From Pseudonocardia sp. (GTDB lineage: Bacteria; Actinomycetota; Actinomycetes; Mycobacteriales; Pseudonocardiaceae), in assembly GCF_025465255.1 (NCBI RefSeq), contig NZ_JAODNI010000026.1:1-64000 (forward strand): a stretch of 64,000 nucleotides of DNA, written 5' to 3'. The translations under genes and the position numbers were made by a program. Below the pieces are notes generated by a model. That model had not been told where the DNA came from. It searched no databases and saw nothing but the letters and a program-made list of their open reading frames with translations. Of this stretch, positions 1 through 10,892 are shown piece by piece. Numbering within the stretch: position 1 is the first letter of the stretch; each line of letters opens with the position of its first letter.

Positions 1-338
1 ATCGTGAGCGAGCGCGTGGGGCAGGCCTCGATGCACAGGCCGCAGCCGATGCAGCGCAGGTAGTTGATCTGGTAGATCGCGCCGTAGCGCTCCCCCGGGG
101 AGTAGCGCTCCTCCTCGGTGTTGTCACCGCCCTCGACGTAGATCGCGTCGGCCGGGCAGGCCCAGGCGCACAGCTCGCAGCCCACGCACTTCTCCAGCCC
201 GTCCGGGTGCCGGTTGAGCTGGTGTCGGCCGTGGTAGCGGGGTGCGGCGGGCGGGAAGTCCTCGGGGTACTCCTCGGTGACGACCTTCTTGAACATCGTC
301 GAGAAGGTGACGCCGAAGCCCTTGAAGAAATCGAACAT
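1..338 (-). CDS. nuoI: NADH-quinone oxidoreductase subunit I (partial, 3' end outside window)
   Basis: This is the N-terminal part of the peripheral-arm subunit that carries the two [4Fe-4S] clusters N6a and N6b, passing electrons from NADH toward quinone. The visible frame starts [12 protein letters not shown] and contains a first ferredoxin motif, [12 protein letters not shown], and the second motif start, [12 protein letters not shown], near the window edge. That is the normal spacing for NuoI. The ATG follows directly on the TAG stop of nuoH, so the two are translationally coupled. The gene runs off the left edge, and nuoJ-N presumably follow. The call is certain and only the length is unknown. 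Confidence 0.97.
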   Translation of the reverse strand, partial: MFDFFKGFGVTFSTMFKKVVTEEYPEDFPPAAPRYHGRHQLNRHPDGLEKCVGCELCAWACPADAIYVEGGDNTEEERYSPGERYGAIYQINYLRCIGCGLCIEACPTRSLT

Positions 339-1631
339 CTACTCGGTCTCCTTCCCCGGGTCGCCGGTGAGAGCCCCGGCGGGCTCGCGCCGCTTCTCGC
401 GCGCGACGGCCTTGCGCTTCGCCGTCCGCCTGGGGGTGTCCGGCACGGCCAGGTCCAGCGGCGGCACCGGGTAGTCCGACGCCGGGTCGACGGCCGCCTC
501 GGCGCGCCGCCGCTCGGGCACCAGGAACGCGATGGCCAGCACCGCGACCAGCACGATGCCCAGCGTGATGAGCAGGACCGCGACGCTGCCGCCGGAGCTG
601 TTCCGGTAGGTGCGGATCGCGAAGATCACCAGGATCCACAGCAGGCTGACCGGGACCAGGGCCTTCCAGCCGAGCCGCATGAACTGGTCGTAGCGGAAGC
701 GGGGCAGCGTGCCGCGCAGCCAGATGAAGACGAACAGGAAGATCAGCGTCTTGACCAGGAACGCGACGAACATCAGCCAGCCGTTGTCGTTGAACGACGA
801 CAGCGGCCACGGCCAGCGCCCGCCCCCCAGGAACAGCGTGGTGGCCATCGCCGAGACGGTGACCATGTTGACGTACTCGGCGAGGAAGAAGAGCGCGAAC
901 TTCAGCGACGAGTACTCGGTGTGGAAGCCGCCGACCAGCTCGGACTCGGCTTCCGGGAGGTCGAACGGGGCCCGGTTCGTCTCGCCGACCATCGCGATCA
1001 CGAAGACCACGAAGCTCGGGACCAGCAGCCAGAAGTACCAGCCGCCGCCCTGGGCCTCGACGATGTCCGCGGTCGACATGGAGCGGGAGTAGAGGACCAC
1101 CGCGACGATCGAGAGGCCGAGCGCGATCTCGTAGGAGATGACCTGCGCGGCGCTGCGCAGCGCGCCGAGCAGCGCGTACGGCGAGCCTGAGGCCCAGCCG
1201 CCGAGCACGATCCCGTAGACGCCGATCGAGGAGCAGGCCAGCACGACCAGCACGCCGACGGGGAGGTCCACGAGCTGCAGCACGGTGCGCTCACCGAAGA
1301 TCGAGACCTCGCCGCCGAACGGGATGACGGAGAAGGCCACGAACGCCGGGATCGTCGAGACGACGGGTGCGATGAAGAAGACCTTCTTGTCCGCGTGCGT
1401 CGGCATGATGTCCTCTTTGAACGCCAGCTTGAGCCCGTCCGCGAGGGACTGCAACCAGCCGCCGGGCCCGGTCCGGTTCGGGCCGGGACGCTGCTGCATC
1501 CGGCCGACGACCTTCCGTTCCCAGTTGATCATGAAGAGGGTCAGCACGACGCCGACGCCGAACAGCACGACGACCTTGAGGACGATCAGCCAGAACGGGT
1601 CGTCGGCGAGGAGCTGCTGGGTGCGCGTCAT
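339..1631 (-). CDS. nuoH: NADH-quinone oxidoreductase subunit H
   Basis: This is a 430-residue membrane subunit at the junction of the peripheral and membrane arms, forming part of the quinone-binding chamber of complex I. It has about eight to nine hydrophobic helices and the family signatures [20 protein letters not shown] near residue 30 and [20 protein letters not shown] near residue 220. The C-terminus carries an extra charged tail of about 40 residues, rich in Arg, Lys and Pro, as is common in actinobacterial NuoH. The start MTRTQQLL was chosen because its ATG overlaps the nuoG stop in an ATGA junction. A much longer open frame upstream is only antisense-like noise within nuoG. Confidence 0.97.
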   Translation of the reverse strand: MTRTQQLLADDPFWLIVLKVVVLFGVGVVLTLFMINWERKVVGRMQQRPGPNRTGPGGWLQSLADGLKLAFKEDIMPTHADKKVFFIAPVVSTIPAFVAFSVIPFGGEVSIFGERTVLQLVDLPVGVLVVLACSSIGVYGIVLGGWASGSPYALLGALRSAAQVISYEIALGLSIVAVVLYSRSMSTADIVEAQGGGWYFWLLVPSFVVFVIAMVGETNRAPFDLPEAESELVGGFHTEYSSLKFALFFLAEYVNMVTVSAMATTLFLGGGRWPWPLSSFNDNGWLMFVAFLVKTLIFLFVFIWLRGTLPRFRYDQFMRLGWKALVPVSLLWILVIFAIRTYRNSSGGSVAVLLITLGIVLVAVLAIAFLVPERRRAEAAVDPASDYPVPPLDLAVPDTPRRTAKRKAVAREKRREPAGALTGDPGKETE

Positions 1632-4090
1632 GCCGCACCGCCGGCACTGACGCGGACCAGCGAGCCGTGGCCGGCGCCGAGCGTGGCCCGTACCGCCGAG
1701 CCCGGTGAGTTGGCCGGGAGCCAGACGACGCCGTCCGGGAGGTCCGTGAACTCGACCGGCAGCGTGATCGCACCCCGGTCCGTCGCGACGCTCGCCTCGA
1801 GCCCCTCGACGAGCCCGAGGCGTTCCGCGGTGGCCGCGTTGACCCGGGCCCGGGCCGGGCGCGCGGTGCCGGCCAGGGCCGGCTCGTCGATGCTCAGGGA
1901 TCCGTCGTCGACGAGCTGGCGCCAGGTGGCGAGGACCGCCTGCCCGTACTCGGCGGGGCGCGGCGCGGCGCCGGCCTCGACGGTCGGCCCGGCGGGCGCG
2001 GTGCCGGTGTGGGCACCGAGCCGCTGCAGGTCCCCCATCGCCGCGGCCGGGGTCTGGGTGAACAGGTCCGCGTCCATCTCGACGGCGAGCGTGTCCAGCA
2101 CCCGGCAGTCCGGCAGCACGCCGCTGGGGTCCAGCGTGCTGGGGAACTCCCGCAGCCGGCCCTCCCAGTTCAGGTAGCTGCCGGCGCGCTGGGCGTCCGG
2201 GGCCACCGGCAGCACGACGTCCGCCAGCTCGGTGACCGCGGAGTGGTGCATCTCGAGGCTGACCAGGTAGCCGACCTCGCGGAGCGCCCGCCGGGCGAGG
2301 GCGGGGTCCGCCAGGTCGTCCGGGTCGACCCCGCCGACGACGAGCCCGGAGAGCTCGCCGCGCGCGGCCGCCGCCAGGATCTCGTCCGTGCTGCGGCCGG
2401 GGGTGGCCGGCAGCTCGTGCACGCCCCACGCCTGCGCGACCTCGGCCCGCGCCGCGGCGTCCGCGACGGGACGGCCACCGGGCAGCAGGGTCGGGACCGC
2501 GCCCGCGTCGAGCGCGCCCCGGTCGCCGGCCCGGCGCGGGATCCAGGCGACCTTCGCGCCGGTGCGCGTCGCCAGCGCGGTGACGGCGGAGTAGAGGCCG
2601 GGGACCTCGGCGGCCCGGTCGCCGACGAGGACCACCGCGCCCGGACCGCTGAGGGCGTCGATCAGCTCGGACGCCGGCGCGTCCTTCTCGCCGGCCGCGG
2701 AGATCAGCTCGCGGAGCACGGCGGCCTCGGCCCCCGGGACCGCCTTGACCAGGGTCGCCTCGGTCTTGCGGGTGCCCGGGGTCGTCCACTGGCCGAGCTG
2801 GAAGACGCGCTGCCCGCGCTTGCGGACGGCCTTGCGGAGGCGGAGGAAGACGATGCCCGCCTCGTCCTCCGGGTCCAGGGCGACGGTCAGCACCGCCGGA
2901 GCCGCCTCGACCGCGGTGAACGTGACCCCGGTGTCAGGAGTGGTCCCGACGGCGTGGGCGGCGAGGAACTCCAGCTCCTCGGCGCTGTGCGGCCGGGCCC
3001 GGAAGTCGACGTCGTTGGTGTGGGCCGCGACCCGGGCGAACTTCGCGTAGGAGTAGGCGTCCTCGACGGTCAGCCGGCCGCCGGTCAGCACCCCGATCCC
3101 GTTGTGCCCGCGCGCCGCCAGCAGCCCGTGCGCCGCGGCCCGCAGGGCCTCGGTCCAGGACGTCTCGACGAGCTCGCCGTTCTCCTCGCGGATCATCGGC
3201 CGGGTGATCCGCCCCTTGGACTGCAGGTAACGGAACGCGAAGCGGCCCTTGTCGCAGGTCCACTCCTCGTTGACCTCGGGGTCGTTGCCCGCGAGGCGCC
3301 GCATGACCGAGCCGCGGCGGGCGTCCGTGCGCTGCGCGCAGCCGGAGCTGCAGTGCTCGCACACCGACGGCGTCGAGACGAGGTCGAACGGCCGGGAGCG
3401 GAACCGGTAGGCCGCGCTGGTGAGCGCCCCGACCGGGCAGATCTGGATGGTGTTGCCGGAGAAGTAGGACTGGAAGGGCATGTCCTCAGCCGTGCCGATC
3501 TGCTGGTTCGCGCCGCGCTCCAGCAGGTCGATGAACGGGTCCCCGGCGATCTCCTCGGAGAAGCGGGTGCAGCGCTGGCAGAGCACGCAGCGCTCGCGGT
3601 CCAGCAGCACCTGCGAGCTGATCGGCAGCGGCTTCGGGAACGTCCGCTTGGTCTCGACGAACCGCGAGTCCGTGCGGCCGCTGGTCATGGCCTGGTTCTG
3701 CAGGGGGCACTCGCCGCCCTTGTCGCAGATCGGGCAGTCCAGCGGGTGGTTGATCAGCAGCAGCTCCATCACGCCCTGCTGCGCCTTGTCCGCGACGGCG
3801 GAGGTGTGCTGAGTCTTGACGACCATCCCGTCGGCCACCGTCATGGTGCAGCTGGCCTGCGGCTTCGGCATCGGCCGGCCGCCCATCTCCACCTCGACGA
3901 GGCACTGCCGGCAGGCGCCGGCCGGCTCCAGCAGCGGGTGGTCGCAGAACCGCGGGACGATGATCCCGAGCCGCTCGCAGGTGCGGATCAGGATCTCGCC
4001 CTTGGGGGCGTCGACCTCGATGCCGTCGATGGTCAGGCGCACGTACCCGTCGGGCACGGGCTTCGTGTCCTTGTCAGGAGCGATCGTCAT
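1628..4090 (-). CDS. nuoG: NADH-quinone oxidoreductase subunit G
   Basis: This is the 820-residue large iron-sulfur subunit of complex I. The N-terminus has the [2Fe-2S] N1b ligands ([21 protein letters not shown]), then [13 protein letters not shown] and CVLCQRC for the N5/N4 region. A further CEHCSSGC with a later Cys (EEWTCDKG) matches the optional N7 cluster, which only some bacteria keep. The remainder is a molybdopterin-oxidoreductase-like fold without evidence of a working cofactor site. The C-terminal half is Ala/Gly/Pro-rich. The gene overlaps nuoF by 4 bp (ATGA) upstream and nuoH by 4 bp downstream, inside one operon. Confidence 0.96.
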   Translation of the reverse strand: MTIAPDKDTKPVPDGYVRLTIDGIEVDAPKGEILIRTCERLGIIVPRFCDHPLLEPAGACRQCLVEVEMGGRPMPKPQASCTMTVADGMVVKTQHTSAVADKAQQGVMELLLINHPLDCPICDKGGECPLQNQAMTSGRTDSRFVETKRTFPKPLPISSQVLLDRERCVLCQRCTRFSEEIAGDPFIDLLERGANQQIGTAEDMPFQSYFSGNTIQICPVGALTSAAYRFRSRPFDLVSTPSVCEHCSSGCAQRTDARRGSVMRRLAGNDPEVNEEWTCDKGRFAFRYLQSKGRITRPMIREENGELVETSWTEALRAAAHGLLAARGHNGIGVLTGGRLTVEDAYSYAKFARVAAHTNDVDFRARPHSAEELEFLAAHAVGTTPDTGVTFTAVEAAPAVLTVALDPEDEAGIVFLRLRKAVRKRGQRVFQLGQWTTPGTRKTEATLVKAVPGAEAAVLRELISAAGEKDAPASELIDALSGPGAVVLVGDRAAEVPGLYSAVTALATRTGAKVAWIPRRAGDRGALDAGAVPTLLPGGRPVADAAARAEVAQAWGVHELPATPGRSTDEILAAAARGELSGLVVGGVDPDDLADPALARRALREVGYLVSLEMHHSAVTELADVVLPVAPDAQRAGSYLNWEGRLREFPSTLDPSGVLPDCRVLDTLAVEMDADLFTQTPAAAMGDLQRLGAHTGTAPAGPTVEAGAAPRPAEYGQAVLATWRQLVDDGSLSIDEPALAGTARPARARVNAATAERLGLVEGLEASVATDRGAITLPVEFTDLPDGVVWLPANSPGSAVRATLGAGHGSLVRVSAGGAA

Positions 4091-5481
4091 GCGGGGGCTC
4101 CGGTCAGCTCGGCCAGCTGCTCCGGACGCGCGACCGCAGGCTGCTGCGCGACGAGGTCCAGGAACTCCTGGCGGAAGTACTTGATGCCACTGGTGATCGG
4201 GCTCGTCGCACCGTCGCCGAGCGCGCAGAAGGAGCGGCCGAGGATGTTGTCGCAGATGTCGAGCATCGTCTCGACGTCCTCCGCGGTGCCCTCGCCGTGC
4301 ACCATCCGCTCCAGGATCTGCACCAGCCAGTAGGTGCCCTCCCGGCACGGCGTGCACTTGCCGCAGCTCTCGTGCTTGTAGAACTCGGTCCACTTCATGA
4401 CCGCCCACGGCACCGAGACGGTCTCGTTGAAGACCTGCACCGCGGTGGTGCCGAGCATCGAGCCGGCGGCTGCGGCGCCCTCGAAGTCGAGCGGCACGTC
4501 GAGGTGCTCGGCGGTGAAGATCGGGGTGGACGACCCGCCGGGGGTCCAGAACTTGAGCGGGATCCCGTCCTTCATGCCGCCGGCGAGCTCGAGCAGCTGC
4601 CGCAGCGTGACCCCGAGCGGGGCCTCGTACTGGCCGGGCCGCTCGACGTGTCCCGAAACCGAGTAGATCTTCGGGCCGGGGCTCTTCTCGCTGCCCATCG
4701 TGCGGAACCAGGCGGAGCCGCCGGCGACGATCGCAGGGACGCTCGCGATGGTCTCGACGTTGTTGACGACCGTCGGCGACGCGTACAGCCCGGCCGTCGC
4801 GGGGAACGGCGGCTTGAGCCGCGGCTGGCCGCGCCGGCCCTCGAGGGAGTCCAGCAGCGCCGTCTCCTCACCGCAGATGTAGGCGCCCGCCCCGGCGTGC
4901 ACCACGATGTCCAGGTCGAACCCGGAGCCGAGGACGTCCTTACCCAGGTAGCCGGCGGCGTAGGCCTCCGCGACCGCGGCGCGCAGCCGGCGGATCGGGT
5001 GCAGGGCCTCCCCGCGCACATAGATCGCGCAGAAATTCGCGCGGATCGCGTAGCTGGTGATGACGCAGCCCTCGATCAGCGAGTGCGGGTCCGCCATCAT
5101 CGTCGGGATGTCCTTGCAGGTCCCGGGCTCGCCCTCGTCCGCGTTGACCACGAGGTACTTGGGCTTGGCGCCCGGGCCGGTGGAGCCCTGCGGGATGAAG
5201 GACCACTTCATGCCGGTCGGGAAGCCCGCGCCGCCACGACCACGCAGGCCGGAGTCCTTCACCAACGAGATCAGCTGGTCCGGGTGCGCCGTCAGCGCGG
5301 TGCGCAGGGCCCGGTAGCCGTCGAGCTGCTCGTAGGACTCGAGGGTCCAGGAGCGCTCGGCCGTCCAGCGCCGGGTGAGGACCGGGGTCAACGGGGCCGG
5401 GCCCTCAGGGCCGGGACCGGTGTCCGCGGGCCCGGCGGTGTCCAGGCCGGAGGCCTTCTCCGGCTTGTCGGGAGTGCTCAT
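4087..5481 (-). CDS. nuoF: NADH-quinone oxidoreductase subunit F
   Basis: This is the 464-residue NADH- and FMN-binding subunit, the entry point of electrons into complex I. Visible motifs are the glycine-rich nucleotide site [15 protein letters not shown] near residue 80, [14 protein letters not shown] for FMN contacts, and the N3 cluster ligands [12 protein letters not shown] plus a later FCALGDGA cysteine near residue 410. The length is normal for the family. The N-terminal 30 residues are a Pro/Gly-rich extension. The ATG gives an ATGA overlap with nuoG downstream, and nuoE ends 7 bp upstream. Confidence 0.97.
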   Translation of the reverse strand: MSTPDKPEKASGLDTAGPADTGPGPEGPAPLTPVLTRRWTAERSWTLESYEQLDGYRALRTALTAHPDQLISLVKDSGLRGRGGAGFPTGMKWSFIPQGSTGPGAKPKYLVVNADEGEPGTCKDIPTMMADPHSLIEGCVITSYAIRANFCAIYVRGEALHPIRRLRAAVAEAYAAGYLGKDVLGSGFDLDIVVHAGAGAYICGEETALLDSLEGRRGQPRLKPPFPATAGLYASPTVVNNVETIASVPAIVAGGSAWFRTMGSEKSPGPKIYSVSGHVERPGQYEAPLGVTLRQLLELAGGMKDGIPLKFWTPGGSSTPIFTAEHLDVPLDFEGAAAAGSMLGTTAVQVFNETVSVPWAVMKWTEFYKHESCGKCTPCREGTYWLVQILERMVHGEGTAEDVETMLDICDNILGRSFCALGDGATSPITSGIKYFRQEFLDLVAQQPAVARPEQLAELTGAPA

Positions 5482-5488
5482 CGGCTCC

Positions 5489-6295
5489 TCACTTCTCCGG
5501 GAGGGGCGGGAGGGCGGGGTGCTCGCCGGGCATCGCCGGTGCGGCCCAGCCGCGCTCGGCGGCCATCTGCACGCCGCGCAGCGTCTCCGGGGCGGCCGAC
5601 GGGCCGGCGACGGCGGCCGCGGCGAGCGCCGGGTCGTCCGTGAAGCCGGCGAGCTCCAGCTCGACGGTCCGCAGGTCCGTCAGCGGCGCCCCGCGCGTCG
5701 GCGGGGGCTTCTCCCCGCGGCGCAGCGCATCCACCAGCGCCTCGGCCGAGGCCACGCTCTGGTTGTCGTAGTACTCGTAGTTGACCTGCAGCACGGGTGC
5801 GAGGTCGCAGGCCGCGAGGCACTCGGCGTGTTCGAGGGTGATCGAGCCGGTCGTGCCGGGCTCTCCCACCGTCTCCTCGTGGCCGATCCCGAGCCGGGCC
5901 TTCAGGGCCGCGTAGATGTCGTCCCCGCCGAGCGCCGCGCAGAGGGTGTTCGTGCAGACGCTCACCAGGTGCTCGCCGCAGGGCGTGCGCTTGTACATCG
6001 TGTAGAACGTGGCCACCGCGCTGACCTCGGCGGTCGTGAGCTCCAGCGTCTCCGCGCAGAAACGGATGCCGTCCTGGCTGACGTGGCCCTCCACCGACTG
6101 CACGAGGTGCAGCAGCGGGAGCAGCGCGGAGCGGGCCACCGGGTAGCGGGCGATGATCCCCTTGGCCCGCTGGCGGGTGAGCTCGTCGAACGTCGGGGAG
6201 ACGGGGCCCTGGTCCGGCTGCGCCGTCCAGGTCCGCTCCGCCGGCGCGACGGCCACGCGGCTGTTGGTCTCCGGGTTCCCCTCGGGCAACGTCAT
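5489..6295 (-). CDS. nuoE: NADH-quinone oxidoreductase subunit E
   Basis: This is a 268-residue thioredoxin-fold subunit that carries the [2Fe-2S] cluster N1a and partners NuoF. The ligands are visible as CTNTLC and CLAAC. It is longer than many bacterial NuoE proteins because of an Ala/Pro-rich C-terminal tail of about 90 residues, as seen in other actinobacteria. MTLPEGNPE was selected as the start because its ATG overlaps the nuoD stop by 4 bp. Translation from 6385 would add 30 Arg/His-rich residues that lie within nuoD and look spurious. Confidence 0.95.
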   Translation of the reverse strand: MTLPEGNPETNSRVAVAPAERTWTAQPDQGPVSPTFDELTRQRAKGIIARYPVARSALLPLLHLVQSVEGHVSQDGIRFCAETLELTTAEVSAVATFYTMYKRTPCGEHLVSVCTNTLCAALGGDDIYAALKARLGIGHEETVGEPGTTGSITLEHAECLAACDLAPVLQVNYEYYDNQSVASAEALVDALRRGEKPPPTRGAPLTDLRTVELELAGFTDDPALAAAAVAGPSAAPETLRGVQMAAERGWAAPAMPGEHPALPPLPEK

Positions 6296-7644
6296 CGGTC
6301 GACACCTCCCATGACCGGGTCGATGCTGGCGACGGCGGCGATGACGTCGGCGACCATGCCGCCCTCGCTCATCGCCGGCATGCACTGCAGGTTCACGAAG
6401 CTGGGGTCCCGGACGTGCACGCGCACCGGCCTCGTCCCGCCGTCGGACACGAGGTGGTAGCCCAGCTCGCCGCGCGGGGACTCGACGGTCGAGTACACCT
6501 GCCCGGCGGGGACGTGGAAGCCCTCGGTGACCAGCTTGAAGTGGTGGATCAGGGACTCCATGGACTGTCCCATGATCTTGCGGACGTGCTCGAGCGTGTT
6601 GCCCATGCCGTCGCTGCCGATCGAGAGCTGCGCCGGCCAGGCGATCTTGCGGTCGGAGACCATCACCGGCCCGGGCTCGAGCTTCTGCACGGCCTGCTCG
6701 ACGATCTTGAGCGACTCGTGGATCTCGGCGACGCGCAGCCGGTAGCGGGCGTAGCAGTCCGCCTCGGTGGCCGTCGGGACCTCGAAGTCGTACTCCTCGT
6801 AACCCGAGTACGGCTCGACCATGCGCTGGTCCCAGGGCAGGCCCGCGCTGCGCAGGATCGGGCCGGTGGCGCCGAGCGCCAGGCAGCCGTCGACGGGCAG
6901 GTACCCGACGCCCTCGAGGCGCTGACGCCAGATCGGCTGGCCGGTGAGGAGCTTGTCGTAGTCGGGAAGGCGCGATTTCATCACCTTGACGAAATCGGTG
7001 ACCTTCTCCTTCCAGTCCTCGGGGAGGTCCTGGGCCAGGCCGCCGGGCCGGATGAAGGCGTGGTTCATCCGCAGGCCGGTCAGGTGCTCCAGCAGGTGGA
7101 GCACCTCCTCGCGCTCGCGGAAGCCGGCCGTCATGCCGGTGAGCGCGCCGAGCTCCATAGCACCGGTCGCCAGGCAGACCAGGTGCGAGCCGATCCGGTT
7201 GAGCTCCATCAGGAGCACCCGGATGTGCTGCGCCCGGCGGGGCACCTCGACGCCGAGCAGCTTCTCGACGCCCAGGCAGTACGCGGCCTCGTTGAACAGC
7301 GGCGCCAGGTAGTCCATGCGCGTCACGAACGTGACGCCCTGGGTCCAGGTCCGGTACTCGCAGTTCTTCTCGATGCCGGTGTGCAGGTAGCCGATCACGG
7401 TGCGGCCCTGGGTGACCGTCTCGCCCTCGAGCTCGAGGACCAGCCGGAGCACCCCGTGCGTCGACGGGTGCTGCGGGCCCATGTTGATGACGATCCGGTC
7501 GTCGTGCTCGGAATCGAGCAGCGTGTCCCAGTCCCCGCCGGTGACCGTGTAGACGGTGCCCTCGGTGGTCTCGCGCTGCTGGGCCGCGTACGCGTCCCGG
7601 ACCGCCTGGGCCTCGCGCGCGTCGAGGTCGTCGGTCGTGCTCAT
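6292..7644 (-). CDS. nuoD: NADH-quinone oxidoreductase subunit D
   Basis: This is the 450-residue 49-kDa-type subunit that forms the quinone pocket together with NuoB. The signature [21 protein letters not shown] appears in part near residue 55 ([12 protein letters not shown]), with [16 protein letters not shown] following. The length is slightly above average because of a 45-residue acidic N-terminal extension. The C-terminus DPVMGGVDR is the conserved family ending. The start ATG overlaps the nuoC stop by 4 bp. The reading frame is intact and no motif is missing. Confidence 0.97.
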   Translation of the reverse strand: MSTTDDLDAREAQAVRDAYAAQQRETTEGTVYTVTGGDWDTLLDSEHDDRIVINMGPQHPSTHGVLRLVLELEGETVTQGRTVIGYLHTGIEKNCEYRTWTQGVTFVTRMDYLAPLFNEAAYCLGVEKLLGVEVPRRAQHIRVLLMELNRIGSHLVCLATGAMELGALTGMTAGFREREEVLHLLEHLTGLRMNHAFIRPGGLAQDLPEDWKEKVTDFVKVMKSRLPDYDKLLTGQPIWRQRLEGVGYLPVDGCLALGATGPILRSAGLPWDQRMVEPYSGYEEYDFEVPTATEADCYARYRLRVAEIHESLKIVEQAVQKLEPGPVMVSDRKIAWPAQLSIGSDGMGNTLEHVRKIMGQSMESLIHHFKLVTEGFHVPAGQVYSTVESPRGELGYHLVSDGGTRPVRVHVRDPSFVNLQCMPAMSEGGMVADVIAAVASIDPVMGGVDR

Positions 7645-8492
7645 GAGTACGCCCTCCGCTGGTCGGGGGGAGGGATCTCCGCGCCCTTGTACTCCACGGG
7701 GATCCCGCCGAGCGGGTAGCTCTTGCGCTGGGGGTGACCCTCCCAGTCGTCCGGCATGAGGATCCGGGTCAGCGCCGGGTGACCGTCGAAGACCACGCCG
7801 AACATGTCCCAGGTCTCGCGCTCGTGCCAGTCCGCCGTCGGGTAGACCTCGACGACACTCGGCACGTGCGGGTCGGCGAAGTCCAGGGCGACCTCGAGGC
7901 GGATCCGGCGCCGGTACGTCATCGACAGCAGGTGGTAGACGACGTGCATCGGCTTCACCACCGACGCGCCGTCCGGGGCGCTGTAGTCCACACCCGACAC
8001 GCTGGAACAGAGCTCGAAGCGCAGGTTCGGGTCGTCCCGGAAGATCCGTGCGAGCTCCAGGACCCGTTCGCGCGCAACGTAGAACGTGATCTCCCCGCGG
8101 TCCACGGTGACCTGCTCGATCGCGGCGCGCGGGATGCTGCGCTCGTCGAGGGCCTCGGCCAGGTCGTCCGCGAGGTCGTCGAACCAGCCGCCGTAGGGCC
8201 GCTCCGCCGGGGCGGGCGCGTAGCCGGGCAGCCGCAGGCCGCCGAAGCCGGAGGTGTCCCCGCTGCCGCGGACGCCGAACATGCCGGAGCGCTCGCGGGT
8301 GGCCGCGGGGCGGGTGCCGCCCTCGGGCGCGACACCGGCCTCGTCCGTGGCCTGCTCCACCTCGCCGGCCTCGGGACGTTCGCCGCCCCGGGCGCGCTGC
8401 TCGGCCGTCGCGGCACCGCCGGCCTCCGCCGACGACTGCTCGCCGCCGGTGGGCTCCTCCCGGTCCTTGGACGTGCCTGTGGGTTCCGTCAT
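7641..8492 (-). CDS. nuoC: NADH-quinone oxidoreductase subunit C
   Basis: This is a 283-residue peripheral-arm subunit (30-kDa type). The conserved domain begins near residue 95 and contains the family block [20 protein letters not shown] and the ending [22 protein letters not shown]. The first 85-90 residues are a low-complexity Glu/Gly/Ala/Thr-rich segment that is probably disordered and is absent from enterobacterial NuoC. A start inside that segment cannot be excluded, but the ATG at 8492 follows nuoB closely (7 bp) and is kept. The call rests on the C-terminal domain and the operon position. Confidence 0.94.
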   Translation of the reverse strand: MTEPTGTSKDREEPTGGEQSSAEAGGAATAEQRARGGERPEAGEVEQATDEAGVAPEGGTRPAATRERSGMFGVRGSGDTSGFGGLRLPGYAPAPAERPYGGWFDDLADDLAEALDERSIPRAAIEQVTVDRGEITFYVARERVLELARIFRDDPNLRFELCSSVSGVDYSAPDGASVVKPMHVVYHLLSMTYRRRIRLEVALDFADPHVPSVVEVYPTADWHERETWDMFGVVFDGHPALTRILMPDDWEGHPQRKSYPLGGIPVEYKGAEIPPPDQRRAYS

Positions 8493-8499
8493 CGCCGCA

Positions 8500-9048
<549 letters not shown>

Positions 9049-9075
9049 GTCGGCTCCTCCTCTAGTCCCGTCGAC

Positions 9076-9441
9076 TCAGTTCCAGTCGAGTCCGCCGCGT
9101 CGCCACACGTACATGTAGGCGAAGCCGACGGTGATGATGAACAGCACGATCTCCACCAGCCCGAACACGCCGAGCGCGTCCGCGGTCACCGCGAAGGGGT
9201 AGAGGAAGACCATCTCGATGTCGAAGAGGATGAACAGCATCGCCGTGAGGTAGTAGGCGACGGGCATCCGGCCGCCGCCCACGACGGGCTGCGGCGAGGG
9301 CTCGATCCCGCACTCGTAGGCGTCGAGCTTCGCGCGGTTGTACCGCCGCGGGCCGATGTAGGGCGCCGCGGTCACGGAGAAGAGCGCGAACGCCCCCGCG
9401 AGGGCGAACATCAGCACCAGGGGGAGATAGGGATCGAGCAT
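9076..9441 (-). CDS. nuoA: NADH-quinone oxidoreductase subunit A
   Basis: This is a 121-residue membrane subunit with three transmembrane helices, the first gene of the nuo set. It contains the conserved loop YECGIEPSPQP between helices 1 and 2 and the acidic helix-2 segment YYLTAMLFILFDIEMVFLYPF. The ATG at 9441 has an upstream GAAGG ribosome site. No strong promoter is obvious in the 89 bp before the remnant frame at 9531. Transcription may therefore begin further upstream, at the operator region near 9734-9774. Confidence 0.97.
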   Translation of the reverse strand: MLDPYLPLVLMFALAGAFALFSVTAAPYIGPRRYNRAKLDAYECGIEPSPQPVVGGGRMPVAYYLTAMLFILFDIEMVFLYPFAVTADALGVFGLVEIVLFIITVGFAYMYVWRRGGLDWN

Positions 9442-9530
9442 CGTGCACCTTCGTCGTCTGCACTGCTACGTGTATGGATCGATACCGAGCGTGGTGGGGA
9501 CCATAAGTGCCGCTCGTCACCCCGCCGAGG

Positions 9531-9725
9531 TCAGGACAGGCTTACCCGGCGATCTTGCGCCCGGTGCGTGCCTGGTCGTGGCGGGTCCTTCTCGAGCAGC
9601 AGCACGTCGAGGCCGGCGCGGGTCTGGGAGACCGCGGCGGTGGGCCCCGCCGGACCGGCACCGACCAGGATGACGTCGGCCTCGGATCCCGTCGGGGCGC
9701 CTGTGGTGGGTTCGGGCGCGTCCAT
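9531..9725 (-). pseudogene. N-terminal remnant of a geranylgeranyl-reductase-family flavoprotein
   Basis: This is a 64-codon frame whose residues 15-46 read DVILVGAGPAGPTAA...AGLDVLLLEK. That is the FAD-binding beta-alpha-beta start of the geranylgeranyl reductase family, which is about 400 residues long. Identity fades after LLLEK and the frame stops 18 codons later. The catalytic and substrate parts are absent between here and nuoA. A good ribosome site (AAGGAG, 4 nt before ATG) survives, so the fragment may still be translated as a leader peptide. In related actinobacteria a complete reductase lies between menG and nuoA, which supports loss of an ancestral gene at this spot. Another frame for the missing part was not found. 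Confidence 0.72.
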
Positions 9726-9733
9726 TCGGCTCC

Positions 9734-9751
9734 TTGTGAACTGGTTCACGA
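9734..9751. promoter_or_regulatory. Candidate Rex operator, proximal copy
   Basis: The 18 bases read TTGTGAACTGGTTCACGA, which matches the Rex operator consensus TTGTGAA-N4-TTCACAA at every defined position but one. It lies just upstream of the ribosome site of the reductase remnant and about 290 bp upstream of nuoA. A bound repressor here would block leftward transcription into nuo. A rex gene is present at 53414-54241. Confidence 0.72.
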
Positions 9752-9756
9752 GGTAC

Positions 9757-9774
9757 TTGTGAACTGTTTCACGA
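9757..9774. promoter_or_regulatory. Candidate Rex operator, distal copy
   Basis: The 18 bases read TTGTGAACTGTTTCACGA, again one mismatch from TTGTGAA-N4-TTCACAA. Its centre is 23 bp from that of the proximal copy, roughly two helical turns, so two dimers could sit on a similar face of the DNA. The pair lies between menG and the nuo block and most plausibly controls the nuo operon. Confidence 0.7.
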
Positions 9775-9829
9775 AGTCCGGCGATAAGTCCAGAGAACCC
9801 CGCACCACCGGCGGGCGAACCTCAGGGGG

Positions 9830-10528
9830 TCAGCTTTCGCCCGGTTTGCGGGCCCTGTGCAGGGCGACCGCACCACCCGTCAGGTCCCGCCACGCGGCGT
9901 CCGTCCAGCCCGCCCCGATGATCCGTCGCGCGAGCTCCGGCTGGGTGGGCCAGGCGAGGATCGAGTCCGCGAGATAGGTGTAGGCCTCGGGGTTCGACGA
10001 CACCCGCCGGGCGACGGCAGGGAGCACCCGGCGGAGCATCCCCTCCTGGTAGACGGCCCGGAACGGGGTCCACGTGGGGGTGGAGAACTCGCACACGACG
10101 AGCCGTCCGCCGGGCCGCGTCACCCTGGCCAGCTCGCGCAGCGCGAGGTCCGTGTCCGCGACGTTACGCAGCCCGAAGGAGATCGTGACGGCGTCGAACA
10201 CGCCGTCCGCGAAGGGCAGGTGCAGGGCGTCCGCGGCGACCTTCGGGACCGGGCGGGCCGCGCCGGCCTTCAGCATCCCGAGGGAGAAGTCCGCGGCGAC
10301 GCACCATGCGCCCGAACGGCCCAGCTCGACGGTGGAGACCGCTGTGCCGGCCGCGAGGTCCAGGACCTTCTCCCCGGGGCGCAGGTCGAGCGCGCGCCGG
10401 GTCATGACCCGCCAGCGCCGGTCCTGCCCGCCGGAGAGGAGGGTGTTGGTGACGTCGTACCGCCGCGCGACGCCGTCGAACATCGACGCGACGTCACGGG
10501 GGTCCTTGTCGAGATCGGCCCTGGACAC
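9830..10528 (-). CDS. menG: Demethylmenaquinone methyltransferase
   Basis: This is a 232-residue class I SAM methyltransferase of the UbiE/MenG family, performing the final C-methylation of demethylmenaquinone. Motif I is VLDLAAGTA near residue 48, followed by ADFSLGML and the family block [32 protein letters not shown]. The GTG start at 10528 was preferred because the product then has the usual family length and an AGGG lies about 9 nt upstream. A GTG two codons earlier (10534) is the alternative. It is transcribed toward the operator pair and nuo. Confidence 0.93.
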   Translation of the reverse strand: MSRADLDKDPRDVASMFDGVARRYDVTNTLLSGGQDRRWRVMTRRALDLRPGEKVLDLAAGTAVSTVELGRSGAWCVAADFSLGMLKAGAARPVPKVAADALHLPFADGVFDAVTISFGLRNVADTDLALRELARVTRPGGRLVVCEFSTPTWTPFRAVYQEGMLRRVLPAVARRVSSNPEAYTYLADSILAWPTQPELARRIIGAGWTDAAWRDLTGGAVALHRARKPGES

Positions 10529-10538
10529 GGACACGACC

Positions 10539-10892
10539 CTACGGGGAGGCCCGTTCCCCGCGCCTGCGGACGTGAGATGAACACCAGCGCTCTTCGATCT
10601 CGGCCGGCGGGGCCGCACGGTCCCACGCGACGGCGCGGATCACGATGCGGCGCAGCAGCCGCCGGTCCGCGGACATGTGGTCCGTGATCGGCGGCCCGAA
10701 CCGCTCGTTCAGGACGGCGACCGCGCTGCCCGCGGCGCGGTCCGTGCAGCGGTTCGCGTCGAACCGGGCCCGGACCTGGCCGCAGCAGAAGCGGTGGGCG
10801 GCGGCGGCCGGGCGGCTGAGGTGCAGCAGCGCCTCGGACAGCGCGTAGAGGACCAGCGGCGCGTAGCGCTCGGGCGCCGCCTCCGCCCCCGC
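10539..10892 (-). CDS. Unidentified open frame with no canonical start
   Basis: I do not recognise this frame. It lies between the PimC-like gene and menG and encodes about 110 residues with protein-like composition, including [38 protein letters not shown] and [12 protein letters not shown], which has four cysteines. No ATG, GTG or TTG exists in frame between the stop of the upstream gene and the middle of the frame. The first in-frame ATG (MSADRR) would leave only about 45 residues. It may use a CTG start, be a decayed gene, or be a small protein read by coupling from the GT gene. Coordinates mark the open frame, not a proven start. Confidence 0.35.
   Translation of the reverse strand, partial: AGAEAAPERYAPLVLYALSEALLHLSRPAAAAHRFCCGQVRARFDANRCTDRAAGSAVAVLNERFGPPITDHMSADRRLLRRIVIRAVAWDRAAPPAEIEERWCSSHVRRRGERASP

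Noticed and set aside
2009..4333. A 774-codon plus-strand frame opposite nuoG
   Set aside because: It mirrors the codon pattern of nuoG, has no recognisable domain and no ribosome site.
9734..9774. The tandem palindromes as KstR/TetR operators because of their AACnnGTT core
   Set aside because: The outer bases fit the Rex consensus better (17 of 18 positions or equivalent), and rex and a Rex-regulated type of operon are present. A TetR gene was not found nearby.
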